From: Caenorhabditis remanei
Taxonomy: Eukaryota > Nematoda > Chromadorea > Rhabditida > Rhabditidae
DNA length: 64,000 nt
Reading direction: 5' to 3'
NCBI RefSeq assembly: GCF_010183535.1
Contig: NC_071333.1
Span: forward strand, 19,776,587-19,840,586
In this document: in pieces, positions 1 to 10,936 of the stretch
Position numbering within the stretch: the first letter of the stretch is position 1
Layout: each line of letters begins with the position of its first letter
Notes under the pieces: model-generated
Databases searched by the model: none
Seen by the model: the letters and a program-made list of their open reading frames with translations, nothing else
Told to the model about the DNA's origin: nothing
Position numbers and translations under genes: made by a program

Positions 1-1
1 T

Positions 2-1846
2 CCTAATGTCTCTGATTTCTCCTCCTCAGTAAACCCTTCAGCATCTCATCCCATTGACCTACAAGATTCTGATATGTTTGCGCCGTGGGTAATTGAGAAC
101 TCCTTACGTAAACTGCCGCCCCGCTGTGGTTTCTCACCCCATCTTGCCAACTTTCTTCTTATCAAGAAATGCGCCACTACTCTTGCCCTTCCCCTATCCA
201 TTGTCTTCAATGATTCCTTCCGCACCTCTACTGTCCCACAATCATGGAAAAAAGCCGTAGTGACCCCTGTCCTCAAGAAAGGTAATGCCAGTTTTCCTAA
301 TAACTACCGTCCGATAAGCCTTACTGATCCCTTCTCTAGAATCTTCGAGCGCATCATCTGTAATCGCATCAAATCTGATTTTGCTCATAAGCTTTCAGTT
401 CATCAACATGGTTTCTTAGCTAAACGGTCCTGCGCCTCTTCTTTAGTTCAGGTCATATCCAATTACAATATTATTCTTAAAACTCACAAAACCCTTGATG
501 TAGTGTTCTTTGATTTCCAGAAAGCTTTTGACCAAGTTCCCCACAACCTTCTTCTCAACAAGCTTTCCTCTTTTGGCATTTCCCCTCCCTTTGTAGCATG
601 GTTTTCTGACTTTCTTTCCTCTAGATCCTTTTCCGTTAAAGTCAACAGCTTCATTGATCCCTCTCCCGCATCTATCTCCTCGGGGGTTCCCCAAGGTTCC
701 GTATCTGGCCCTTTACTCTTTCTCTTGTTCATCAACGATTTGTTACTCAGTTTGAATGATATTCCTCACCTGCATGTGGCTGCCTATGCTGATGATATTA
801 AAATCTACTCGCACCTCCCGTCCAGTCTTCAAGCAGGCATTGATTTAGTCTCTACATGGGCTGAATCCAATTTCCTTCCTCTTGCTCATTCCAAAACGGG
901 TTTACTTCGCTTAGGTTCTCTCAACCCTCATCATCAGTTCCTTATCGCGGGTTCTCCCATTCTGGACTCAAACTCCGTTCGTGATCTTGGCTTGCTTGTT
1001 GAACCTGATCTCAAGTTCCGTGCTCACATTAGTCGAACCGTGGCTCTTGCCCGACTTCGTTGCTCCCAGATTTTAAAATCCTTCAAGTCTAATAATCCTG
1101 CTTTCTACTCATTCTTATTTAAAACTTATGTTCTTCCTATCTTGGAGTATTGCTCTGTTATTTTCTGCCTTTCCCCCTCATCTCATCTCTCTAGACTTCT
1201 GGAATCCACCCTCAGAGTATACTCTAGAAAAACTCTCCAGCGTTGCAACATCTCTTTCTCTTCCTACTCGCAACGTCTTGAACTCCTCTCAATGCACTCC
1301 ATTAGACACCGTAGACTCAAATCCCAATTACTCTTACTTTACAAATTCATTGCTGGCGCATCTCACTTCCCCTTCCTTAATACCATTGTCAGACTCTCAA
1401 ACTCTCCCAGAAGACCCATGTCTCTTGTCTATCTATCTCCTCTATCTGATAACTTTTTCTCTTTTACTGTTCCGTTTTGGAATGCCATTACCTACAATGT
1501 AAATATTTTTCTTTCTCCCTCACAATTTATCATTTTACTTGATTCCTCAATCACCCGGTTCTAATATTTCTTGCTCCCTTCTTGTTGCATAATTAACAGT
1601 TTTTTTCTATTCCCTGCCTTTAATTGCCTAGTTCCTTTAATTCCCCTTGATCGCAATTCCATATCTCAGTTCGAACCCGTTGTATTCATTTCAATTGTTG
1701 CCTTCCCCCCCGTTACTCTTTTTATGACATGCACCTTATTAGTCCATTTTTTTTCTTCTTTACTTGAGACTATCTCGTGAGGGATATGCTTCAAGTCTTC
1801 TTTGTATCTTATAGCCTCCTATCCCTTGAAGTAAATAAATAAATAA
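2..1846 (+). mobile_element. CR1-like non-LTR retrotransposon, 3' part (reverse transcriptase, UTR and tail)
   Basis: The frame is open from the window edge to a stop at 1562-1564, so the ORF begins outside the window. It encodes a reverse transcriptase of the non-LTR type: NYRPISLT, FDFQKAFDQVPH (catalytic Asp), GVPQGSVSGPLLF, and YADD (catalytic motif) at about 788-800, followed by a thumb-like C-terminus. The endonuclease part lies upstream of the window. About 280 bp of 3' UTR ends in a short repeated TAAA tail near 1832-1846, as in CR1-clade elements, which end in short tandem repeats rather than poly(A). The RT frame is intact, so this copy may be young. A 5'-truncated copy lies on the minus strand at 50.1-51.3 kb. 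Assignment to CR1 is from motif style, not a search. Confidence 0.85.
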
Positions 1847-2465
1847 AGTGTGAGATGAGCGGTGCGACAACAGAACACAAATTTAAGACATTGACCCATT
1901 TATTACGAAAGAAGAAGATTAAAATAAAGAAAGAAAGTATTATATTTAGAAAGTGTCCTACTGATGAGCCGCGGGTCGTGAGTAGACTTGAAGAGGCATA
2001 GAACAGCGGATCACAGAAAATTGGCCTAATAAGGCTTAAAAAGGGAGGAGAAAGTGGGTTGACTAGCGTCAGTTTGCGCGTAAAACTACTAGAATACTCC
2101 TGAAAAAAAAATGGAGATATTCTAGCGTGACTTCACAATCTCTCACTCATTCTACAATCGTAGAAGCACGACTCACTCGAAGAGCGAGTTGAAGTGAATG
2201 GGGGAGAGAGCGCGCCCGCCGCTGTGCGGCGGAGCGCGTTTACTGACGAAAGGGAATAAAAAGGCGGTAGTTTAAATAATATTATTTGAATATTCCTGAT
2301 AACAGGAGATTAAAAAGAGATAAATAATATAAATTAGTGAACAGATTTAAATAAGAGATTAGTGAGGCGATGATAGTCCTAGTTTTGCGGGGAAAACCAT
2401 ATGGGGACTATCATTCAGCCTTTAAGTTGTCGACGAATTTATCGTCTGGGAAATAGTTGACAACA
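1847..2465. other. Non-coding stretch with nested inverted repeats between retrotransposon and satellite
   Basis: No convincing ORF. A GC-rich hairpin lies at 2211-2238 (GCGCCCGCCGC pairing with GCGGCGGAGCGC around TGT). Further on are two compact stem-loops: TGATAGTCC at about 2370 pairing with GGACTATCA at 2404-2412, with an inner GTTTT/AAAAC stem, and GTTGTC/GACGA at 2426-2436 pairing with TCGTC and GACAAC at 2442-2464. These sit directly against the first unit of the 100-bp array. They could be part of a mobile element or a structured transcript; no family recognised. Confidence 0.55.
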
Positions 2466-3845
2466 GACTCGTCTCTTCCGCTGCAGGGAAACTTCTAGAT
2501 AAACTCTTCTCTTAATTCTCTCTCCTTCTTTTTTTTATTCCTTTTTCCTATAAGTCTGGGGTCGAGACTTCCCTCTTCCGCTGCAGGGAAACTTCTAGAT
2601 AAACTCTTCTCTTAATTCTCTCTCCTTCTTTTTTTTATTCCTTTTTCCTATAAGTCTGGGGTCGAGACTTCCCTCTTCTGCTGCAGGGAAACTTCTAGAT
2701 AAACTCTTCTCTTAATTCTCTCTCCTTCTTTTTTTTATTCCTTTTTCCTATAAGTCTGGGGTCGAGACTTCCCTCTTCTGCTGCAGGGAAACTTCTAGAT
2801 AAACTCTTCTCTTAATTCTCTCTCCTTCTTTTTTTTATTCCTTTTTCCTATAAGTCTGGGGTCGAGACTTCCCTCTTCCGCTGCAGGGAAACTTCTAGAT
2901 AAACTCTTCTCTTAATTCTCTCTCCTTCTTTTTTTTATTCCTTTTTCCTATAAGTCTGGGGTCGAGACTTCCCTCTTCTGCTGCAGGGAAACTTCTAGAT
3001 AAACTCTTCTCTTAATTCTCTCTCCTTCTTTTTTTTATTCCTTTTTCCTATAAGTCTGGGGTCGAGACTTCCCTCTTCCGCTGCAGGGAAACTTCTAGAT
3101 AAACTCTTCTCTTAATTCTCTCTCCTTCTTTTTTTTATTCCTTTTTCCTATAAGTCTGGGGTCGAGACTTCCCTCTTCTGCTGCAGGGAAACTTCTAGAT
3201 AAACTCTTCTCTTAATTCTCTCTCCTTCTTTTTTTTATTCCTTTTTCCTATAAGTCTGGGGTCGAGACTTCCCTCTTCTGCTGCAGGGAAACTTCTAGAT
3301 AAACTCTTGTCTTAACTCACTTTCATCCTTTTTTTTATTCCTTTTTCCTATAAGTCTGGGGTCGAGACTCGTCTCTTCCGCTGCAGGGAAACTTCTAGAT
3401 AAACTCTTCTCTTAATTCTCTCTCCTTCTTTTTTTTTATTCCTTTTTCCTATAAGTCTGGGGTCGAGACTTCCCTCTTCCGCTGCAGGGAAACTTCTAGA
3501 TAAACTCTTCTCTTAATTCTCTCTCCTTTTTTTTTTATTCCTTTTTCCTATAAGTCTGGGGTCGAGACTCGTCTCTTCCGCTGCAGGGAAACTTCTAGAT
3601 AAACTCTTGTCTTAATTCTCTCTCCTCCTTTTTTAATTCCTTTTTCCTATAAGTCTGGGGTTGAGACTTGTCTCTTCTGCTGCAGGGAAACTTCTAGATA
3701 AACTCTTCTCTTAATTTTCTCTCCTCCTTTTTTAATTCCTTTTTCCTATAAGTCTGGGGTCGAGACTTGTCTCTTCTGCTGCAGGGAAACTTTTAGATAA
3801 ACTCTTGTCTTAATTCACTTTCATCCTTTTTTTTATTCCTTTTTA
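2466..3845. repeat. Tandem array, about 14 copies of a 100-bp unit
   Basis: The CTGCAGGGAAACTTCTAGAT core recurs at 2481, 2581, 2681, 2781, 2881, 2981, 3081, 3181, 3281, 3381, 3482, 3581, 3680 and 3779. The period is exactly 100 bp for the first ten units and 99-101 for the last four. Each unit contains an AAGTCT-7 nt-AGACTT inverted repeat and a long pyrimidine tract. Units differ at a few diagnostic positions (TTCCG versus TTCTG, CCCTC versus GTCTC). The units at 3281 and 3779 share a variant (CTTGTCTTAA, then CTTTCATCC). The near-identity of the first nine units suggests recent amplification. Confidence 0.97.
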
Positions 3846-4691
3846 GAGAGGTAAGACCGGGGGTTAAAGGACACACGCATGGAAGGGGAGTCGCAGACCA
3901 CCAGTGTAGGAGGGGAGGAGCATGGGGGATACCAGTGTAAGGGCATCTAAACCATGGTAATGGATGGTGCGACGTGGTCGTTCACGACTTTGCAATGGGT
4001 TACCAATTATGGGTAAACCAAAATTTGTTGTAGAAAACAAAAGTCTACGTAGATTTGTCTTAAAAATACACGATCCTCTGATTAGCGTTATCACCGGGTG
4101 TAAACTTTTGTGAATACATGCCCGCCAGTTTTACATTTCAAGCATATCACTTTATAGACAAGGTTTTAAGTTATGGGTGCGGAAATTCAGGTTTCTGAAT
4201 ATTCTGAAACGATGCACAACTATGCTTTTGCGTTTATGCTCTTGCGAAGTTATGTTTCGTTTGCTCTTGCAAAGTCATGTTTCATATGCTCTTGCGAAGT
4301 CATGTGAACTTCATTTCATTTCATATTCATTACGTCATTGTTCCCAGAAAATTTCTCAACTTCCGTTCAATTTCAATTGGTTCAGGCTAGAGACTATCAC
4401 CCTGTATGCATCTACAAAAACTGGACGACGATCATTGTAGTTAACCCCCAAATAGAAACCAACGAGACAACTTACTCAGATGTACGCAAAATTGGCTACA
4501 CAGTTCTACAGTTCCAGAAATTTATAGAGTAGTGATGAGGATGCTACACCAACAATGCAACACTTTCAAACAGTCCCACTTTTCATTACTCATAATTTAC
4601 GCAAGACACAAACCTACACACTCATTCAAAAAAAAAAAAAGAGGTGTGCACACAAGAAGTATATATAGACCAAGAACGAAAATTATCAAAT
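3846..4691. other. Stretch without a convincing gene; contains a 3-copy 25-bp repeat
   Basis: The 76-residue minus-strand frame at 3864-4094 has no recognised motif. A degenerate 25-bp tandem repeat (TGCTCTTGCGAAGTTATGTTTC type) occupies about 4237-4311 in three copies. The stretch from 4530 is the likely 3' flank of the minus-strand gene ending at 4692. Confidence 0.5.
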
Positions 4692-5206
4692 TCACAGATT
4701 GTGTTCCTTCTTGAGTGATGGGCAATCGTGCTGGAAGAACTTCATGTTTTTCTGGACAATGAGATGGGAACGACACACGGTGCAGAGAGCGAGAGCTGGA
4801 ATTTGAAAATTGAAACTTTTGAAGTTTTGATACAAGTAAACTCACGAATCTGGATCATTCCATCTTCAACCTTGACAGTTTCGTGGGTCGAATTAAACTT
4901 TTTGCATGGGACACACATATAGACGATGAGGGGGTCCAATCCTTTGAAAAGACGTTCCGGAATAACATTGGCTTGATCCTCAGTAGGAATAATTGACTCG
5001 GCAGCTTTCTCATATAGCCACTATAAACAGAATCATACAGATTTTTCTACGAATTAAGGTCAACTCACATGCTTCTTTTTTGGAATCTTCTTCTTCGCCG
5101 GTGCATGATTAGTCTCTCCGTCATCTTCAAAATACGGACGCTTCTCACGTTGACCATTCATCTTGGGCTTAGTAGGAGTATCATAATCGGATAGAACACC
5201 AGACAT
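4692..5206 (-). CDS. Small zinc-ribbon-like protein, 138 aa, three exons
   Basis: Exons read 5206-5069, 5020-4846 and 4795-4692 on the minus strand. The two introns (48 and 50 bp) have GTGAGT donors and TTATAG/TTCCAG acceptors, and the three exons sum to 139 codons in phase. The N-terminal third is basic and probably disordered, with a nuclear-signal-like PAKKKIPKKKH at residues 36-46. The C-terminal half has CVPC near residue 82, CTVC near 109, and HDC near 126, a pattern that could bind one or two zinc ions. I do not recognise the family. The frame is intact. It lies head-to-tail with another small gene (5481-5756) and upstream of, and divergent from, the polymerase remnant at 7.0 kb, so it may be ordinary host sequence or cargo of that element. 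Confidence 0.75.
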
Positions 5207-5480
5207 TTCTGAAAATCACACTAAATTTGGAGGAAAACATTTATCAAGAACAGAAAGCACTACAGTAGAAGCATATGAAAGTCGGAAAAGTGAAGATGCA
5301 AATGAGAAAGTGATAAGTACATCACGCTTAAATACGTGTCTGAAAACATGAGTCATCCACAAAAAGGGGAGGGTCAACTTGAAAAATTCAATTAAGCAAG
5401 GTCCAGGTGAAGCATGAATCATCAACAGCAGGAGAAATTTTTGCACAAAGTGTACGACTGAAGAACAATGAGCAAACAAA

Positions 5481-5756
5481 CTAGGATTTTGCTTGAATGT
5501 GGATGGTAGGCATGGCACCCTTGGCAAAGTTGAAAACGTAGGCTTCAGATTTCTTTTCAGGCTTTTCAGGCTTTTGAGTTGATGAGGATGTATAAAAGTA
5601 CTGATCCAGACCATTCGAAGAAACCTGAACGATTTCGGGGTTTTTCAACTGTCAAGTGTTTGTAATCCTTACCACTCCAACTTGATCTTGGGGACTAGGT
5701 TGATATACATACCCTGAGCCTACTTCATTACTAACGGCGGGTTTTTGAATACCCAT
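5481..5756 (-). CDS. Small hypothetical protein, 75 aa, two exons
   Basis: Exon 1 is 5756-5673 and exon 2 is 5624-5481; the 48-bp intron has GTAAGG and TTCAG ends, and the reading is in phase with a TAG stop. The protein starts MGIQKPAVSN, has a polar middle with a repeated KPEKPEKK, and ends in a more ordered YVFNFAKGAMPTIHIQAKS. No signal peptide or membrane segment. No family recognised. It lies 275 bp upstream of the zinc-ribbon-like gene on the same strand, so the two could be an operon-like pair, though the spacer is longer than the roughly 100 bp usual in nematode operons. Confidence 0.65.
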
Positions 5757-6666
5757 TGTGTTTTTGGAATGAGCTGCTGCGATAAAACGCGATCACCACA
5801 CTTGTCAGAGAGATGATCAATGCAATCGTGGAGCAGAAGGAAATGAGAAGGAATGAAGATCTGGAAGCGGGTTCGAAATCATACAGTTTTCCAATGTGGT
5901 CCAAGGAGCTAATTCACGAAGGAGTGTGTACGACAGTTCTCAAAAATGGATCACCAGTGCTTGACCGTACTCATGCATTAGACAGACATTTTGCCTATCG
6001 AAATAACGTTTGCTGAATTGCTAAAGTAACTAACGTGGTTGGAAACAGTGATGTCCTGAAAAATGCACTATAAATTCAAGAATTGTAGAGTTCACGGAAT
6101 TCTTTTCTGTATCTGAACGAGCGCTAAACGAACTGAACGAAGAATAGAAATATTGTACAGAGCAATGCATCCTGTGTGATCACGAAGAGAACCTTCACAA
6201 ATTTGGAAATATGAAAAATTCTGGGGTTACCTTAACAAGGGTAGAGAATTCCGGAAACATGAAAACCTGAAGCATTCTCTCCAAGAACAGAAAATCAGAC
6301 TCATGCACATGAAAACTGTGAGAAACGATGAAATGACACCAAACTCAACAATCGTAACGCAGAACAATTGGTTTTGATGACTCATCAGAATTGAAAGTTT
6401 GAAAACCTGAAAGTGACCTCTCGCGATGACTCATCAAGGATGACTCATCAAGGATGACTCATCAAGGTTGACTCATCAATGATGACTCACTGTTCCGAGA
6501 TTCAGCATATATTGGGATTTGCCGACAGAGCAAGGAATTCTACATACTCTGTGGGAACCATCCATGTTTCACTGAGAAACGATGGGAATGAGTCACCACA
6601 CCGGGACACAAACTTCCCTCTTTCACCAAGTCTCCTATGGGTCAATGAAATAAGGAGAAATTTGAG
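5757..6666. other. Intergenic; one 67-aa ORF of unknown status and a TGACTCATCA repeat
   Basis: A plus-strand frame at 5813-6016 (67 aa, starting MINAIVEQKE and ending in FAYRNNVC) begins 56 bp from the start of the divergent 75-aa gene; it has no recognised motif. About 6424-6487 carries five copies of a 15-bp repeat built on GATGACTCATCAAGG. No other coding signal seen. Confidence 0.4.
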
Positions 6667-6786
6667 CTATAACGACTGATTATGTGGCAAACCGACAAAT
6701 CCTGGAGGGTAATTGAACACAGCAGATGAGAATGCAGGGGTATATAAGGCAATCAGCACAACTCCAAAAACCATAACAAACTTCAT
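6667..6786 (-). CDS. Possible tiny secreted peptide, 39 aa
   Basis: From the Met at 6784-6786 the frame has a classical signal-peptide layout: MKF, a hydrophobic core VMVFGVVLIALY, then TPAFSSA. A short mature part rich in Pro and Gly follows (VFNYPPGFVGLPHNQSL) and then TAG. A longer N-terminal extension in frame comes from a CAT/ATG trinucleotide repeat at 6830-6850 and is probably not translated. This could be a neuropeptide-like or antimicrobial-like peptide, or a chance frame. Confidence 0.3.
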   Translation of the reverse strand: MKFVMVFGVVLIALYTPAFSSAVFNYPPGFVGLPHNQSL

Positions 6787-6834
6787 TCCGAAGTGAGCGT
6801 CACTGATTTTCTTGACGCGACTTACCTTTATCTT

Positions 6835-7000
6835 CATCATCATCATCATCGTCAATCCCACCATTGTCTTGATTCTCATCCTCATCAACCCAACCTTGTC
6901 TTGATTTCCATCAACATCGTCATCATCAACCCAACCTGGTCTTGATTTCCATCAACATCATCATCATCAACCACACCAATACAGTCCTTGTCTTAATTTT
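6835..7000. repeat. Imperfect tandem repeat with CATCAT-rich units
   Basis: About three copies of a roughly 50-bp unit containing CAACCCAACCT, GTCTTGATTTCCATCAACATC and runs of CATCAT. It lies just upstream of the polymerase start codon at 7018. Confidence 0.75.
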
Positions 7001-7017
7001 CAAGAAGATCTACAATC

Positions 7018-10000
7018 ATGATGGTTGAAAATTTTGAAGAGGTAAGTGTAGAAGTTTTTGAAGTCGTCACTAACGTCAACTTTTACCAGGAACAAATTGG
7101 TGGAGCAAAGATCCGTATTTTGGACGTCCACGAAAAGACACCCAAGGGTCATTTTGAAGGTCGAATCATTTCACGTACCCTAGGCTTGGAACTTCCGGAT
7201 TCTATGACTACTCATCCTCGAGGTCCTGAAATGTTTGCTGAAACTTTGATAGAGCTCGCTCATCGCTATGACCCATTCAATAATCCTCGCACAAAAGTGG
7301 GAATTGTATTTGAATCAAGCGAGATTCCTGAAAGCGTCGGCTTGTGCTATCAGCCGATTGACCGGATCAAGGCTGAACACATTGTTCAAAGTCTTGCTCT
7401 TCAGTCACAGTCAAACAAGTCTGTATTGGAACTTGAAACTCCAAAAATCAATGCCAGATTTACATACATCAATCCACCAGTTGGTAGTGGTAAACGTCGC
7501 TTTGACACTGGCAAAATCCTGGAACTCACTGTATTTGAAAAACGACGAAAATCGAGTGAATTGGAGCTTGTGTTGAACGAGGACTTACCCAAAGTCAAGC
7601 AACGCAGATCCAACATCATGCCGAACGAAGGTAACATTTTATGAACTTCGTTGTTGAAGTCAATATCACCATTATGGACATTTTTCAGTAATCGAAGATT
7701 GTCTGGTTCATGCATTGTACCAGACCCTGATGTACTACAATTGGAAGCTCTGTAGAACACAGGAAAGTCAGAACAAGTACCGCAATGCACTGAGAAAGAC
7801 TTTCAAGCGACCACACATTTGCCAAGAAGTTTACGAAGCGGTGAAAGCTATGAAGGAGGTAAGATTCAGGGTAAACTCAGCAACTAAATTTCAGAAAACT
7901 TACAGCAAGCAGGTGTTTCGAAATCGTCAAATTTCTGCAGGATGGACGTTGAGCGCTTTCAGAACACAGTTTTTGCTGGAACACATCAGCTTATTGTATT
8001 TGTGAAGAACTCCACCATACCATTCTACTCAGGACCATACGTTGGCGACAAAAAACAGCTGGCCCTATACTTGGACGATGGACACTATAGAGGTGTCAGA
8101 AGTATTTGTGCACTACTCCGGACCGATTACTATTGTGCTCTCTGCAATAGAGGTTATTGCAATACTGTAAAGCACTATAAATGTCCACTGGTTCACCGTT
8201 TATGTGGTCAACGTCATTGCCCTGTTACAGAGAGTGATCAACCAACTCGATGCAAGACATGCACCGTGTTATTCAAATCGCAAATCTGCTATGAAAATCA
8301 CATCAAAAAAGGTAGGCGCTTGGTTATAGGAACGCTCCAGCTCAACATCACTTCTTTCAGGTCCAAAAAATGGCAAAAGTCGATGTGAGTATACGACAGT
8401 GTGTAGAAAATGCGACGACATCTTCTACACGAACAAAGGCAATCCACACAAGTGTGGACAGAAATGGTGCTATCGCTGCAACTGCCAGAGAACTATACCA
8501 CACAGTTGCCTCATGCCCATTTCAAAGAAAAATGAGAAAAAGCTGACACGACGTCCTGTATATTTCGATATTGAGGTTTGCATATCACTAATATTGAGCT
8601 CACACCCTCAAAATTACAGAGCAGAGCCGATGAATCAACTGGACAGCAACACCCCGTCTTGTTCGTGGCTCTACGTTGTTGCCCAGACTGCGCAGTCTTC
8701 ATCCCAAATAACATTGAACCAGCAAGAAACATGGTGTGCTCGAAATGTGCACCTGATGGTTGATTGAAGGTCATTGAATGTATCACCATCGAGAATCAAC
8801 ACGTGGATGTGGGAAGTGAGATGACAAAGTGGCTGTTTGCTGATCACCACCGAGGAGCGGTTGTCGTGGCACATAATGCATCTGGGTAAATCTTGATGTT
8901 GGTTATAATTACAAAGATGTGGTATATTTCAGGTACGATGGTCAATTCATTCTCGAGAATTTGATTGCCAGCAACAAAGCTTCACCCAAACTTGTCATGG
9001 ATGGAACCAAACTGATTTTCATGGAACACAATGGAGTAAAACTTCTTGACTCAATTCGATACCTGTCAATGAGTCTGAGTTCACTTGGAAAGACGTTCAA
9101 TGTGGATTCCGTCAAGGGGTATGACAGTGTGAGACCAGAGTGAAGTTATTCTTGAAATTTACAGGGATTTTCCGGTGTTGTTCATCAAACCCGAAAACTA
9201 CACTTATGTGGGACCGCTTCCTGAAGATTGTCACTACGCAATGGACAACAAATCGTCTGCGGTCAAAGAGCAACTTTCAACATTTTTGAGTGCACAAAGG
9301 GATGAAGGCAAAATTTTCAACTTTGTCGAAGAGATTTTCAAGTATTGCTACAACGACGTATACATTCTGGCAACTTCAATGGGACTCTTCGAGACGGAAT
9401 TTGAAAAAATCACCAACGTTTGTCTTCTGGAGGTAAGTTTCCGTAAAAATTGTACCACGCAAACACTTTCAGGAGTCTACGACTGCGGCATCAGCAGCTG
9501 CTCTTGTGTTTCGTCGAAATCATTTGGATTCAGAAAAACCGATTGTCTTGGATGTGAAACCGTCAGTATCAATGAATGCATCAGAAGTCAGTCAAAAATA
9601 TTTGGCGTGGTTCGCTTCGAAAGAGGATGTGCAGCTGAACATGTCAACCACGTATGGTGAAGAAAAGGTGAGTGAAGCACACAGGCTCACAGACGATAAT
9701 GCAAAATTTTCAGATTGGGAGGTACCGAGTGGATGGTTTTGTACATCCATGTCCAAAATATCCTCAAGGACTCATCGTTGAGTTTTTCGTAAGTGCACAC
9801 AGCTACGAGATTCCTAAATAATCACAATTTCAGGGCTGCTACTGGCATGCACACGAGTTCACTTATTCAGAAGAATCCATGATCGGTTGTGAAAGTGCCA
9901 AAGAAATTCGCCTGAAAGATGAGGAACGTTTGAATGCACTTCGTGAATTTCACCCAGTCAAAGTTGTATGGGAATGTGAAGTGAAGAAGCAGCTTTTGAG

Positions 10001-10404
10001 AAATCCTGAGATGGCCGCATTTTTTCGAGACTATGAAGCTGTGGTAAGATTTCAATGCATACACCATCTGCACATAAATGAATTTAGGGACTTCTACACT
10101 GTGACAGAGCACTGACAGGCGGTAGAACCGAAGTTTTTCGACTATACGCCAACAATGAGGGTAAAACACTACGATACGCAGACGTTGTCAGGTGATCTGC
10201 TGCTTTACTTTCATCAAAAACTATAGTATTTTCAGTCTTTATCCTACAGTGATGAAACACGATCCATTTCCTATTGGTGCACCTGAAAATGTACCTAAAA
10301 GTTCCATGGAAGTACCAATGAGGAAACCAACCGATTTGACATTTCGAGGGTTTTTGAGTTGCAAAGTCTTACCACCACGACATCTGAAGCTACCAGTGTT
10401 ACCA
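7018..10404 (+). pseudogene. Protein-primed family B DNA polymerase, Maverick/Polinton type, 3'-truncated and frame-damaged
   Basis: About 12 exons separated by 44-57 bp introns can be followed. Exon 1 is 7018-7041, exon 2 is 7090-7630, and exon 3 starts at 7689. In order they give: an N-terminal region with AGTHQLIVF; a Cys/His-rich segment (CALCNRGYC, CP, CKTC, CRKC, CYRC); the 3'-5' exonuclease motifs YFDIE (Exo I), HNASGYDGQF (Exo II) and YCYNDVYIL (Exo III); a GCYWHAH segment; and polymerase motif A DVVSLYP at about 10184-10255. Homology stops near 10404 after KLPVLP, so the KxY and DTD motifs of the palm are missing and it cannot be a working polymerase. There is also a reading-frame shift near 7940 and an in-frame TGA at 8761-8763. 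Elsewhere the frame is well kept, suggesting a fairly recent loss. No integrase, ATPase or capsid gene was found nearby. Confidence 0.85.
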
Positions 10405-10936
10405 ATCAGGAACGTCTCAATATTTAATGGGACGTCTAAACGTATTTTGGGACGTCTAAATGTTTTGCGGGACGTTTAAACATTTTTGAACATATTTGGG
10501 ATTTGAAAGGACGTTTAAATGTTTCAAAGGACGTATAAGTGTTTTTTGGGACGTTCAAGTTTTCAAAGGACATCTAAACTGGAATAGAGCCTTATAAAGT
10601 ACTTGGAGATTCAAATGTTAAGCAAAAATGAACAAAAATGGACAAAAATGGCAAATTTGTATAAAATACATACAAAGCAGCTGTTTCGACCAAAATAATC
10701 AATTACGCGCATAGTTGTGATGGCTCATATTTTCTTCTTGGGTGGACTTCCCCAGAGATCAAAGTACAAAGTTTCGAGTATCCCCCAGAGATCAAAGTAC
10801 ACAAAATCGATCAGATACCACCCACAAATTTCTCACACTTTTTTCAAAAACTTCAAAAAACCAAAAACTTTCAAAATTTCAACAAGTGTATCGGTTTTGA
10901 GACCCGGAAAGTACATTAATAACGTTTAAAGAATTT
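10405..10936. other. Degenerate GGGACGTCTAAATG repeat and AT-rich spacer
   Basis: About 10429-10575 carries six or more imperfect copies, roughly 20-25 bp apart, of GGGACGTCTAAAYGTTTTG. The repeat starts within 30 bp of the point where polymerase homology stops. A 22-bp direct repeat (CCCAGAGATCAAAGTAC core) occurs at about 10751 and 10784. No gene. Confidence 0.7.

Noticed and set aside
443..735. Minus-strand ORFs overlapping the reverse transcriptase
   Set aside because: They are mirror frames of the RT coding strand; the plus-strand frame has all the RT motifs.
2466..3845. The 100-bp array as coding repeats
   Set aside because: 100 is not a multiple of three and no frame stays open across units.
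10429..10575. CRISPR-like array
   Set aside because: The repeats are imperfect, spacers are not distinct, and the host is a eukaryote.
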